In this document: piece by piece, positions 42,203 through 49,980 of the stretch | Layout of the letters: each line of letters starts with the position of its first letter | Numbering within the stretch: position 1 is the first letter of the stretch | Origin: Arthrobacter sp. Y-9 | Lineage (GTDB): Bacteria; Actinomycetota; Actinomycetes; Actinomycetales; Micrococcaceae | NCBI RefSeq assembly: GCF_029690065.1 | Contig: NZ_CP121463.1 | Span: 3,348,001-3,412,000 of the forward strand | Length of the DNA stretch: 64,000 nucleotides | Direction of reading: 5' to 3' | Program-made: the position numbers and the translations under genes | The notes under the pieces: model-generated | The model's database searches: none | Seen by the model: the letters and a program-made list of their open reading frames with translations, nothing else | What the model was told of the DNA's origin: nothing

Positions 42203-43729
42203 TCAGTCCTCGAAGTACTCGATCCGTGCGCCGATCGAGTTGAGACGGTCCGCGAGGTCCGCGTAGCCGCGCTCGATCACGTAGATGTTGCGCAGGGTCG
42301 AGGTGCCGCGGGCCGCGAGCATCGCCAGCAGCAGGCAGGCCGCCGGACGGAGAGCCGGCGGGCAGCCGATCTCGGCCGCGCGCCACTTGGTCGGGCCATT
42401 GACGTAGATGCGGTGCGGATCCAGGAGCTGCACGTTGGCGCCCAGGCGGTTGAGCTCCGTCAGGTAGATGGCACGGTTCTCGTAGACCCAGTCGTGGATC
42501 ATGGTCTGCCCCTCGGCGTTGGCCGCGATGACCGCGAAGAACGGCAGGTTGTCGATGTTCATGCCCGGGAACGGCATGGGGTGGATCTTGTCCACCGAGG
42601 CGTGCAGCTTGCTGGGCTTGGTGGTGACGTCCACCAGGCGCGTGTGGCCGTTGCGCGCCACGTATTCGCCGGAGATCTCCAGTTCCTGGCCCATGTGCTG
42701 CAGGAAGGCCAGTTCGATCTCCATGAACTCGATCGGCACGCGGCGGACGGTGACCTCGGAGTTCGTCACGATGCCCGCGGTGATCAGGCTCATGGCCTCG
42801 ATCGGGTCCTCGGACGGGAAGTACTCGATGTCCTGGTCGATGTTGGTGCGGCCCGTGATGCGCAGCGTCGTGGTGCCGATGCCCTCGATCGTCACGCCCA
42901 GCATCTGCAGGTAGAAGCAGAGGTCCTGGACCATGTAGTTGGGGCTCGCGTTGCGGATCACCGTGGTGCCGGTGCGGTGCGCGGCGGCCATGATCGCGTT
43001 CTCGGTGACGGTGTCGCCACGCTCGGTCAGCACGAAGGTGCGGTCCTTGCTGTCGGCCTCGGGGGCCTGGACCAGGTAGAAGCCGGACTTGGCCTCCACG
43101 GCGAGCCCGAACTGGCGCAGCGCCTGCATGTGCGGCTCCACGGTGCGGGTGCCGAGGTCGCAGCCGCCGGCGTAGGGCAGCTGGTACTCCTCGCGCTCGT
43201 CCAGGAGCGGGCCGAGGAGCATGATGACGCTGCGGGTGCGACGGGCCGCGTCCACGTCCATGGCGTCCAGGTCCAGGACGGCGGGGCGGCGGATCTGCAG
43301 GTCGTTGTCGTTCAGCCAGGTGCACTCGACGCCGATGCTCGCGAGCACCTCGACGATCCGGTTGACCTCCTCGATGCGCGCCAGGCGGCGCAGCGTGGTG
43401 GTGCCGCGGTTGATGAGGCTGGCCAGCAGAAGCGCGACGCCGGCGTTCTTGCTGCTGTTGACGTCCACCGCGCCGCTGAGCTGATGTCCGCCCTCCACCC
43501 GCAGGTGGGTGACGCGCGGCCGCGCGGGGGTCAGGAGCGTCGCCTCGAAGAGATCCTCCAGGCGGCGGATCATGCGCAGGCTCAGATTCTGCTTGCCGGT
43601 CTCCATGCGGGCCACGGCGCTCTGGCTGGTGCCGAGCTCCTCGGCCAGCTTGCCCTGCGTCCAACCCTTCTCGCTGCGAGCGTCGCGAAGCCAGGAAGCC
43701 AGGTGATCCATCGTCTCAGTCATGAGCAT
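42203..43729 (-). CDS. XRE helix-turn-helix / MurA-like enolpyruvyltransferase fusion
   Basis: 508 residues. Residues ~7-65 form an XRE-type HTH (LRDARSEKGWTQGKLAEELGTSQSAVARMETGK...). Residues ~75-508 are a MurA/EPSP-synthase fold: SSKNAGVALLLASL (Lys-Asn pair), RRTRSVIMLLGPLL, the active-site loop GGCDLGTRTVEPH with Cys and Arg, YENRAIYLTELNRLGA and the C-terminal IERGY. By eye against E. coli MurA, Lys22, Asn23, Cys115, Arg120, Arg331 and Arg397 have counterparts. The usual FPTD Asp305 site reads FPGMNID, and Asp369 of TDLR is Ala. It is annotated elsewhere as UDP-GlcNAc 1-carboxyvinyltransferase, but these changes and the HTH suggest a divergent or regulatory role. Start may be 43723; there is no clear SD, so it may be leaderless. 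Confidence 0.83.
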   Translation of the reverse strand: MLMTETMDHLASWLRDARSEKGWTQGKLAEELGTSQSAVARMETGKQNLSLRMIRRLEDLFEATLLTPARPRVTHLRVEGGHQLSGAVDVNSSKNAGVALLLASLINRGTTTLRRLARIEEVNRIVEVLASIGVECTWLNDNDLQIRRPAVLDLDAMDVDAARRTRSVIMLLGPLLDEREEYQLPYAGGCDLGTRTVEPHMQALRQFGLAVEAKSGFYLVQAPEADSKDRTFVLTERGDTVTENAIMAAAHRTGTTVIRNASPNYMVQDLCFYLQMLGVTIEGIGTTTLRITGRTNIDQDIEYFPSEDPIEAMSLITAGIVTNSEVTVRRVPIEFMEIELAFLQHMGQELEISGEYVARNGHTRLVDVTTKPSKLHASVDKIHPMPFPGMNIDNLPFFAVIAANAEGQTMIHDWVYENRAIYLTELNRLGANVQLLDPHRIYVNGPTKWRAAEIGCPPALRPAACLLLAMLAARGTSTLRNIYVIERGYADLADRLNSIGARIEYFED

Positions 43730-43913
43730 GAATATATCAGATGTGAGTTACCGCGACGCAAATCACCGGTCCGTCAGGGTGAATATGGGATACCTAAGTC
43801 GCAGGGTGCGATATTTCTTCCGGAATTTCGCGTCACGATCCGCGGGTCAGGGCCACTCAGCACCCCGGGCCGCCTTCACCGCCGTTCCTCACCCGCCGCC
43901 CCGTACCTCCCCG

Positions 43914-43980
43914 CCCCACCTGCCCACTCGCCCCACCTGCCGAGTCGCCCCACCTGCCCCACCCGCCGTACCCACCTGCC
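43914..43980. repeat. Short tandem C-rich repeats
   Basis: The unit CCCCACCTGCC, with small changes, recurs about five times between 43914 and 43980, directly before copy B of the dispersed palindrome. The whole 43730-44158 spacer otherwise holds only an A/T-rich promoter area for the MurA-like gene (43730-43830). Confidence 0.6.
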
Positions 43981-44049
43981 GAGTTCGGGGGTTCGTTCTC
44001 GCCGCGCGGGTTGCAGCCAGTGCTTTCGGCACGAACCCCCGAACTGGGC
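43978..44049. repeat. Dispersed palindromic element, copy B
   Basis: Arms GCCGAGTTCGGGGGTTCGT (43978-43996) and ACGAACCCCCGAACTGGGC (44031-44049) enclose GGTTGCAGCCAGTGCTTTCGG. It matches copies at 37065 and 45124 in order, spacing and orientation. Upstream of the broken DUF559-type gene. Confidence 0.8.
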
Positions 44050-44158
44050 CCAGATCAAGGTTCCAGATCCCCGGCACCCACAGACCCGTCCGGTTCGCTT
44101 ATCCACATGGGCCAGGGGCCCCCTCTTCCTCGCTCGAGTTCCAGACGAGACTTCACAC

Positions 44159-45107
44159 ATGAAAACCGTGACCGGGCAATTCCTCGAGCACCTCGAGACC
44201 AGCGCTCCGCGCTTCTGGCGCACCCGTCAGCTGCTGGATTCCGGCGTGGGACACCAGGGCATCCGATGGCTGCGCCGAGCCGGTCACCTTCAACGGCTTC
44301 GACGGGGCTGTTATTACCCCCCGAACCGCCTGGGACCAGCGGAAGCCCTGGGAACAGGACACGCTGCGGATCCTCGCGCACGCCCACGTGGCGGTCCGGG
44401 CATCGCCGAGCCGGTATGCCTACAGCCACGCCACCGCAGCGCGGCTCCGCGGCTGGGCCGTCCTCCATCCGGAACCGCTGATCCACGTGACGAGTTCAGC
44501 CCGCCCGGGCCAGGGACAGCATGCGCCCGACGTCGTGGCGCACACCGCGCCGCTGCCGGCGGACCAGATCGAGGTGGTGTCCGGCGTCGTGGTCACCTCG
44601 GCCTGCCGGACCGCCGTGGACTGCGCGCGGTCTCTGACGTTCAGCGGAGGAATGGTCGTCATGGACCAGGCGCTGCGATCCGGAGTGCGCCATCAGGAGG
44701 TGCTGGACGCGACGCATCAGCTGGTGGGCCACCGGGGCGTGGTGCAGCTCCGGCGGATCCTGGACGGCGCAGATGCCCGTAGCGAGTCCCCCGGCGAGAG
44801 CTGCACTCGCGTCGTGCTCGGACGGATGAACATCGAACAGCCCACGCCTCAGCTGGAGGTGTGGACCGCCCGTGGAATGCGTCGCCTGGACTTCGGGTGG
44901 GAGGCGAAGAAGCTCGCTCTGGAGTTCGACGGGAGTTCCAAATACTTCGACTTCAAGCCGACGGCTCAGGCGCTCGTGGAGGAGCGACAGCGCGAAAAGC
45001 TCTTGATGGAACAGGGGTGGTCCTTCATCCGGATCTCCTGGCGCGACCTGCAGGACGAGTCCGCCCTCAAGCAGCGGATTCTGGCCGGCCTGCGGAGGAG
45101 CCGATGA
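44159..45107 (+). pseudogene. Frameshifted AbiEi-like/DUF559-type protein gene
   Basis: Two frames together encode one ~315-residue protein. The first part (from ATG 44159), MKTVTGQFLEHLETSAPRF...RRGCYY, is the winged-helix AbiEi-type N-terminal domain. The second part (running to 45107) contains EFDGSSKYFDFKPTAQALVE and GWSFIRISWRDLQDE, the DUF559/Vsr-like nuclease-fold C-terminus. They are joined at a run of six C (44317-44322): with five C the reading continues CYYPRTAWDQRKPWEQ. So one extra C breaks the gene. It could be a real disruption, a phase-variable run or an assembly error. A GTG at 44388 could start the second part alone. Dispersed repeats flank both sides. Confidence 0.75.
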
Positions 45108-45123
45108 ACCGGCGGTCCTTCGC

Positions 45124-45194
45124 GCCGGGCTCGGGGGTTCATGCCGGAATCACCGGCTGCAACCAGTGGTCTCGGAACGAATCCCCGAACTCGC
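45124..45194. repeat. Dispersed palindromic element, copy C
   Basis: CTCGGGGGTTCATGCCGGAA at the left and CGAATCCCCGAAC near the right enclose GGCTGCAACCAGTGGTCTCGG. It is more worn than copies A and B (several arm mismatches). It lies in the 127-base gap between the broken DUF559-type gene and ecfT. Confidence 0.7.
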
Positions 45195-45234
45195 CGCCCG
45201 CCAAGGTCGTCAACCCAACAGCCCGCCGACCAGG

Positions 45235-46056
45235 TCAGTACACCACGTGCCAGACGCCGAGCAGCACCGAGATCCCCACGGACAGCCCGGCGATGACCAC
45301 GGCACCCAGCACGACCCAGGTGTCGACCCCGGAGAGCCGGGACGGACGGGCCCAGGTTCGCGGCCCGGCGCCGAAACCCCGGGCCTCCATGGTCACGGCC
45401 AGACGGGAGGCGCGGCGGATCGATTGGACGAGCAGCCCGAAACTCTGGCCCAGCTTCGCGGCAAGTCCGGACAGGACGTTCCCGGAGGCGCCGACCCCGC
45501 GTGCCCGGCGAGCCATGCCGATGGTCTGCCACTCGGCCACCATGAGCCCCACCAGGCGGAGCGCCGCGAGGGTGCCCAGGACGAAGCGGTGCGGGAGGCG
45601 TGCCAGCTGCGCCAGGGCGTCGGCCAGATCGGTCGGCTCGGTGCACGCCATGACGATCACCGCCGGCAACGCGATCGCCAGCCCACGGAGGAGGAACCCG
45701 ACACCCAGGAGCAGAGAATGTTCGCCCATGGTCCAGATCCCGAAACTGAAGAGGAGCGGTCCCTTGTCCGGGGCGAGCACCGCCGTGCTCCAGCCACCCA
45801 GGACGGCGGCGGCCACGAGCGGCCACGCCCTGGCCCACAGCAGGCGGAGGTTCAGGCCCGCCAGCGGAAGCACGAGAAGCTCACAGAACACCGCGATCCC
45901 GGCCGACAGCCAGTCGATCGACCACACGAGGGCGAGCGTGATGATCGCCAGCGCGCCGAATTTGGACAGCGGGTTCGCACGCCCCAGAAGCGGCAGCTCG
46001 GCACGGGACGCCGCATACGGGTCCACGACGGCGCGGTCCTCGGTCACGACACTCAT
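45235..46056 (-). CDS. ecfT: ECF transporter transmembrane component EcfT
   Basis: 273 residues with about five or six membrane segments. The coupling helices carry the two Ala-Arg-Gly motifs of EcfT, MARRARGVGA and MEARGFGAG, which dock into the two ATPase domains. It scaffolds the S-component and ATPases of a vitamin importer. Its start overlaps the stop of the ATPase gene by four bases. It is the last gene of the TPP-riboswitch-controlled operon. Confidence 0.9.
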   Translation of the reverse strand: MSVVTEDRAVVDPYAASRAELPLLGRANPLSKFGALAIITLALVWSIDWLSAGIAVFCELLVLPLAGLNLRLLWARAWPLVAAAVLGGWSTAVLAPDKGPLLFSFGIWTMGEHSLLLGVGFLLRGLAIALPAVIVMACTEPTDLADALAQLARLPHRFVLGTLAALRLVGLMVAEWQTIGMARRARGVGASGNVLSGLAAKLGQSFGLLVQSIRRASRLAVTMEARGFGAGPRTWARPSRLSGVDTWVVLGAVVIAGLSVGISVLLGVWHVVY

Positions 46057-47726
46057 GCCTCCCCCTTCCCGGGTTCGTCCACGGTTCGCACGACGGCGGC
46101 CGCACCCGCGAGCTCCGGCCCCGGCGCTCCCCCGAGCACCAGCTCCGTGGCGCCGAGGGCGCGGGTGAAGTCGGCGTCGTGCGTGACGGACAGGAGCGAG
46201 ACGCCCTCGTCCAGCAGTTCGAGCAGCAGTGAGCCCAACTCGGCCCAGGTACGCGCGTCCTGCCCGAAGGTGGGCTCGTCCAGGATCAGCAGCCGGGGAT
46301 GGGCGGCGAGCACGGTTGCGACGGACAGCCGCCGCTTCTCACCTCCGGACAGCGTGTACGGGTTGGCGTCGGCCAAGCCGTCGAGCCTCAGGCGGTGCAG
46401 CAGCTCGTCCACGCGCTCCTCGCCGCGGCCCAGCTGCCGCGGCCCGAAGCGCAGTTCGTCCAGCACGCTGCCCGTCACGAACTGGTGCTCGGGCTCCTGG
46501 AACACCGTCCCGATCCGGGTGATCAGCTCCTTCGCCTTCCAGCGGTACGGCTCCGGATGCCGGGGCACGGCAACGCCCGCGGCCAGCAGCTCGGACGAGC
46601 CGACGACGGCGCCCCCGGCCGGAGCGAGCAGCCCTGCCAGGGTGAGGGCCAGGGTCGATTTGCCCACGCCATTGGGGCCGGTCACCGACAGCGCGCTGCC
46701 GGCCTGCAACTCCAGATCCACCCCGCTCAGCACGGGGACGGACTTCCGGGGCGCGAATCCACGGCGGGATGCTGAAGCCCGGCTGACGGCCAGGTCCCGG
46801 GCTTCCAGGAGGACCGCACCGGCAAGCGAGGTATCGGCAAGCGCCCCCACGGAACCAGCACTCGGACGGCCGACGGGACGATCTCCGGAGCGGCCCGCGC
46901 CGGCCCCGGACAGGGAGCGACCCGAGCCCTCCAGTACCGGCACCCGTCCCGGGATCCAGACCCCCTGGGCGGCCAGAGCCTCACCCTGGGCGTCGAGGAC
47001 GGCGTCGGGATCACCGGACGCGACCACACCCGACGGCCCGTCGGCTCCCGCACCCAGGACCACCACGCGGTCCACCGAGTCCTTCCACACCTCCACGCGG
47101 TGCTCCACCACCAGGAGCGTCGCGCCGGAAGCGGTGACGGCGCGGATCACGGCATCGCGGACCTCGAGCACGCCGTCGGGGTCCAGGTTGGCGGTGGGCT
47201 CATCGAGCAGCACCAGCCCGGGGCGCATCGCGAGCACCCCGGCGAGCGCCAGTCGCTGCTTCTGTCCGCCGGACAGGGCATGCGTGGGGTGGTCGAGGGG
47301 CAGGGAACCGAGCCCGACGTCGTGCAGGGCCTGGCGCACCCGCGGCCAGATCTCCGCGGGCGGCACGGCGAGGTTCTCCGCTCCGAAGGCGACGTCGTCG
47401 CCCACGCGGCCGAGCACCACCTGCGTCTCCGGATCCTGCTGCACCAGGCCGGCCCGGCCCCGGGCGTCCCGGGGCGCACGACCGTCGATCAACAGCGTGC
47501 CGGACTCGTCGGCGTCGTCGTCCTCCGCGGAGCCGAGAACTCCGGCCAGGGCGTGCAGCAGCGTCGATTTGCCCGCGCCGGACGGACCCAGCAGGAGGAC
47601 CTTCTCCCCGGGTTCCAGGTCGAGGTCGAGCCCTGCCACAGCTGCGCGGCTGCGTCCGCCATGGCGCCAGCCCCAGTCTCGTGCCGTGACGCGGGCCGGC
47701 CGCACACCGCCGGCGAAACCGCCCAT
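46053..47726 (-). CDS. Fused ECF transporter ATPase (two ABC domains)
   Basis: 557 residues holding two complete ATPase domains. Domain 1 (about 10-235): GPSGAGKST, LSGGQKQRL, LLDEPTANLD. Domain 2 (about 300-540): GPNGVGKST, LSGGEKRRL, ILDEPTFGQD. These correspond to EcfA1 and EcfA2 joined by a ~60-residue linker rich in Gly, Ser and Arg. They hydrolyse ATP to power the S-component/EcfT pair. The gene starts two bases after the S-component stop and overlaps ecfT, so all three are made together (YkoE-YkoD-YkoC order of the thiamine-precursor system). Confidence 0.92.
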   Translation of the reverse strand: MGGFAGGVRPARVTARDWGWRHGGRSRAAVAGLDLDLEPGEKVLLLGPSGAGKSTLLHALAGVLGSAEDDDADESGTLLIDGRAPRDARGRAGLVQQDPETQVVLGRVGDDVAFGAENLAVPPAEIWPRVRQALHDVGLGSLPLDHPTHALSGGQKQRLALAGVLAMRPGLVLLDEPTANLDPDGVLEVRDAVIRAVTASGATLLVVEHRVEVWKDSVDRVVVLGAGADGPSGVVASGDPDAVLDAQGEALAAQGVWIPGRVPVLEGSGRSLSGAGAGRSGDRPVGRPSAGSVGALADTSLAGAVLLEARDLAVSRASASRRGFAPRKSVPVLSGVDLELQAGSALSVTGPNGVGKSTLALTLAGLLAPAGGAVVGSSELLAAGVAVPRHPEPYRWKAKELITRIGTVFQEPEHQFVTGSVLDELRFGPRQLGRGEERVDELLHRLRLDGLADANPYTLSGGEKRRLSVATVLAAHPRLLILDEPTFGQDARTWAELGSLLLELLDEGVSLLSVTHDADFTRALGATELVLGGAPGPELAGAAAVVRTVDEPGKGEA

Positions 47727-47728
47727 GA

Positions 47729-48343
47729 TCAGCCGAAGACCGGCTCGGTACCGGCCTTGCGGGAGGCGAAGGAGGAGAGGGCGCCGGTCCGGGCCAGGCC
47801 GCGCGTGGCCACCCAGGACAGCGCGCCCGCGATCACGGCGCCGGAGATGAGGCAGAAGAGGATGTAGAGGAACTTGGCGGTGCCGTCGTAGGCGATGTTC
47901 CAGCCCCAGGGCAGGAAGCTGTCGTTGAGGCCGCAGAAGAGCCCGGATGCCGCTCCGGCCAGAAGCGCGGTGGGCAGGTTGAACTTCCGGTAGAGGAACG
48001 CGGCGAAGATCAGCTCCGCGCCGAGGCCCTGCAGCAGCCCGGAGATCAGCACGGTGAGGCCGTACTGCGAACCCATGATGAGCTCACCGCTCGCGGCGAC
48101 CGCCTCGCAGAAGAGAGCGGCGCCGGGCTTGCGGATGATGAGGGCGCCGAGCACGGCCGGGATCATCCAGCCGCCGGCGTAGAGGCCCGAGAGCGGAGCG
48201 TAGGCGGCGGTCAGCGGGGTGATCAGGTTCGCGCCCTGGGACCACGCCCAGAACAGCACGCCACCGGCCACGGCGATCAGCGCCGCCACCACGATGTCCA
48301 CCACGCGCCAGCCACGACGCTGGGCAACAGCCTGAGTAGTCAT
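47729..48343 (-). CDS. ykoE: ECF transporter S component, YkoE type (thiamine/HMP)
   Basis: 204 residues with six membrane segments. Features of YkoE: LFWAWSQGANLITPLTA, GGWMIPAVLGALIIRKPGAALFCE, ISGLLQGLGAELIFA. It binds thiamine or its pyrimidine precursor hydroxymethylpyrimidine and hands it to the EcfT/ATPase complex. Start choice: AGGAGG directly touches an ATG at 48349, leaving no spacer, whereas the ATG at 48343 has a normal six-base spacing and is preferred. The TPP riboswitch upstream supports the thiamine assignment. Confidence 0.9.
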   Translation of the reverse strand: MTTQAVAQRRGWRVVDIVVAALIAVAGGVLFWAWSQGANLITPLTAAYAPLSGLYAGGWMIPAVLGALIIRKPGAALFCEAVAASGELIMGSQYGLTVLISGLLQGLGAELIFAAFLYRKFNLPTALLAGAASGLFCGLNDSFLPWGWNIAYDGTAKFLYILFCLISGAVIAGALSWVATRGLARTGALSSFASRKAGTEPVFG

Positions 48344-48403
48344 TGTCATCCTCCTGGGATTACAGGAGGGGAGGTGCCCGGAGGCACGTTCTGAGATGCT
48401 CGA

Positions 48404-48500
48404 CTCCCTATCGCCGGTACTAACCGGATCAGGTTCGAGGGTCTGCGGTTACTCCGCACTCTCAGCGCCCACACACCCTGCGGTGGCGGCGCTCCCCTGT
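48404..48500 (-). promoter_or_regulatory. TPP riboswitch (thi-box)
   Basis: Read on the minus strand, the conserved parts are in order: GGGGAGCGCC, GGGCGCTGAGAG, CCGCAGACCCTCGAACCTGA, TCCGGTTAGTACCGG and CGATAGGGAG. These are the CUGAGA and ACCCUU-like/GAACCUGAUC/GGUUAAUACCGG elements of the thiamine pyrophosphate aptamer. It lies 60 bases upstream of the YkoE start; a hairpin with GTGCC/GGCAC follows at 48374-48386, and the SD AGGAGG may be masked when TPP is bound. TPP would lower expression of the importer. Confidence 0.93.
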
Positions 48501-48670
48501 CGTTCGTTGTGCCTCCCAGTTTATACCTGCACGACGACGGCGGCGCGGGCTCCGCTGTCACATTCCCCGGGCGCCGCGGGAGTCAGCCCTGGCCGGGTGT
48601 CCGCGGGACCTCTCCCGCCGGCTGAACTCGCTAGGCAGAGCCCGACCACGCTGTCGCCCGTAGCGTGTTC

Positions 48671-48935
48671 GAACCCTCGATAGCGAGTTCAGCGCCGGGC
48701 AGGGCCGACCTCGCTATCCAAGGCCTCACCTCGCTGTCGCCCGCAGCGATCTCGAACCCCTCATAGCGAGATCAGCACCGGGTCAGGCCCAGATCACCCC
48801 CCTCGTAGCGGACTCGGCTCGCCCGCAACGACCTCGAACCCTCGATAGCGAGTTCAGCGCCGGGCAAGGCCGACCTCGCTATCAAAAGCTTCACCTCGCT
48901 GTCGCCCGCAGCGATCTCGAACCCCTCATAGCGAG
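48671..48935. repeat. Two ~100-bp direct repeats 165 bases apart, rich in GATAGCGAG/CTCGCTATC
   Basis: 48671-48770 and 48836-48935 agree at 96 of 100 positions by eye. Each holds inverted pairs of GATAGCGAG and CTCGCTATC and a CTCATAGCGAG edge, so it can fold extensively. The space between and the ~65 bases before have worn partial copies (CTCGCTAGG, CTCGTAGCGGACTC). The 48501-49042 spacer contains no gene otherwise. Confidence 0.75.
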
Positions 48936-49042
48936 CTCACCCCACGGGTGGCCCGCCTCACGAAACTTGGCCCCGTCTCAGCGCCCTCGTTAGGCTCACA
49001 CGCAAGCCGAATGTGACGACGGAAGACGATGGAAGAAGACTG

Positions 49043-49750
49043 ATGCGCACCCAGAAGGCCGGACCGACCGCCAAGACCCTCCTCGCCTCACTGGCCCTCG
49101 TGGTCGCCGCGGGGACGCTGGGAGCGTGCGGGGCGCCGTCGTCGTCCCATGCGACCGCGCCGTCCGCGAGCGCCACGGCCACCGCACCGGGCACGCCGTC
49201 CGCCGAGCTCATGGCGAAGCTCGTCCCCTCGGATGCGCGGATCATCGCCAACCCGGCGAAGCCGCGGACCACCCTCATCCTCTTCACCGATTACCAGTGC
49301 CCGTACTGCGCCAAGATGGACACCCTGATCGAGCGTGCCAAGAAGGAGTACGGCTCCGAGGTGCGGATCGTCGTGCGGAACTTCCCGCTCCCCATGCATG
49401 AGAACGCCCCGCTCGCGGCCAAGGCCGTGGAGGCTGCCGCCGAACAGGGCGCCCTGGAGAAGATGGGCCATCTCGTGTTCAGCAAGCAGGCCGAATGGGC
49501 CAAGTCGACGTCGGGCCAGGCGGCGACCTTCACCGGGTACGCCCGCGAGCTGGGACTGAACATGGACCGCTTCGCCAAGGACTTCACCTCCCAGGCCGTC
49601 GCAACCCGCGTCCAGCGCGACCTCGACGATGCCAAGGAACTCGGCCTGCGGGGCACCCCGTCCGTGGTGCTGGAAGGCCAGCTGCTGCAGGTCGACTCCA
49701 GTGACTACACCACCCTGAAGGCCCCGCTGGATCAGGTGCTGGGGAACTGA
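49043..49750 (+). CDS. DsbA-like thioredoxin-fold lipoprotein
   Basis: 235 residues from an ATG at 49043 with GGAAGAAG upstream (a GTG at 49013 is possible). The signal ends in the lipobox LGAC, with a Ser/Ala/Thr-rich linker. The thioredoxin-fold domain has the active site FTDYQCPYCAKM (C86, C89) and the cis-Pro loop LRGTPSVVL, as in the DsbA/BdbD Thioredoxin_4 family. It should form or reshuffle disulfides in exported proteins. No DsbB/VKOR partner adjoins. The spacer upstream is filled with direct repeats. Confidence 0.9.
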   Translation: MRTQKAGPTAKTLLASLALVVAAGTLGACGAPSSSHATAPSASATATAPGTPSAELMAKLVPSDARIIANPAKPRTTLILFTDYQCPYCAKMDTLIERAKKEYGSEVRIVVRNFPLPMHENAPLAAKAVEAAAEQGALEKMGHLVFSKQAEWAKSTSGQAATFTGYARELGLNMDRFAKDFTSQAVATRVQRDLDDAKELGLRGTPSVVLEGQLLQVDSSDYTTLKAPLDQVLGN

Positions 49751-49849
49751 GCGCCACCCCCGGACCGGGGCGTCCACCGAGCTCTCCACCGCAGTTTCGC
49801 CACCACCGCCCCGGGCTCGCCGCCTTCTGCTGAGTCAGCTGTCGACGTC

Positions 49850-49880
49850 GTGAATCCGCTCCACGAGTCAGCGGATTCAC
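49850..49880 (+). terminator. Perfect 11-bp inverted repeat downstream of the DsbA-like gene
   Basis: GTGAATCCGCT (49850-49860) pairs with AGCGGATTCAC (49870-49880) around nine bases. It lies 100 bases past the DsbA-like stop. A third related segment, AGCGGACTCAC, follows at 49890, so this could also be part of the repeat family seen upstream. Confidence 0.45.
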
Positions 49881-49944
49881 CCCCTCGACAGCGGACTCAC
49901 GGGCGGGCAGCGCACCGGGTCGAACTTTGCACTCGGTCCCCTAA

Positions 49945-49974
49945 TTGCACTGGGTGCACAAATTGCCGTAGCAT
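49945..49974 (+). promoter_or_regulatory. Promoter with overlapping palindrome of the TetR/MMPL unit
   Basis: TTGCAC (49945-49950) and TAGCAT (49969-49974), 18 bases apart, make a plausible -35/-10. TGCAC-TGG-GTGCA (49946-49958) is a palindrome lying on the -35, a natural TetR operator. A further TTGCAC lies at 49927. The likely transcription start would fall at or near the ATG (49981), so the mRNA may be leaderless. Confidence 0.5.
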
Positions 49975-49980
49975 CGGAGC

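Noticed and set aside
41858-44782. A very long plus-strand frame over the MurA-like gene
   Set aside because: Only its last part (from 44159) is real, as the N-terminal half of the frameshifted gene; the rest is antisense shadow.
48605-48945. CRISPR-like array
   Set aside because: Only two long units with no regular short repeats or unique spacers, and no cas genes in the window.
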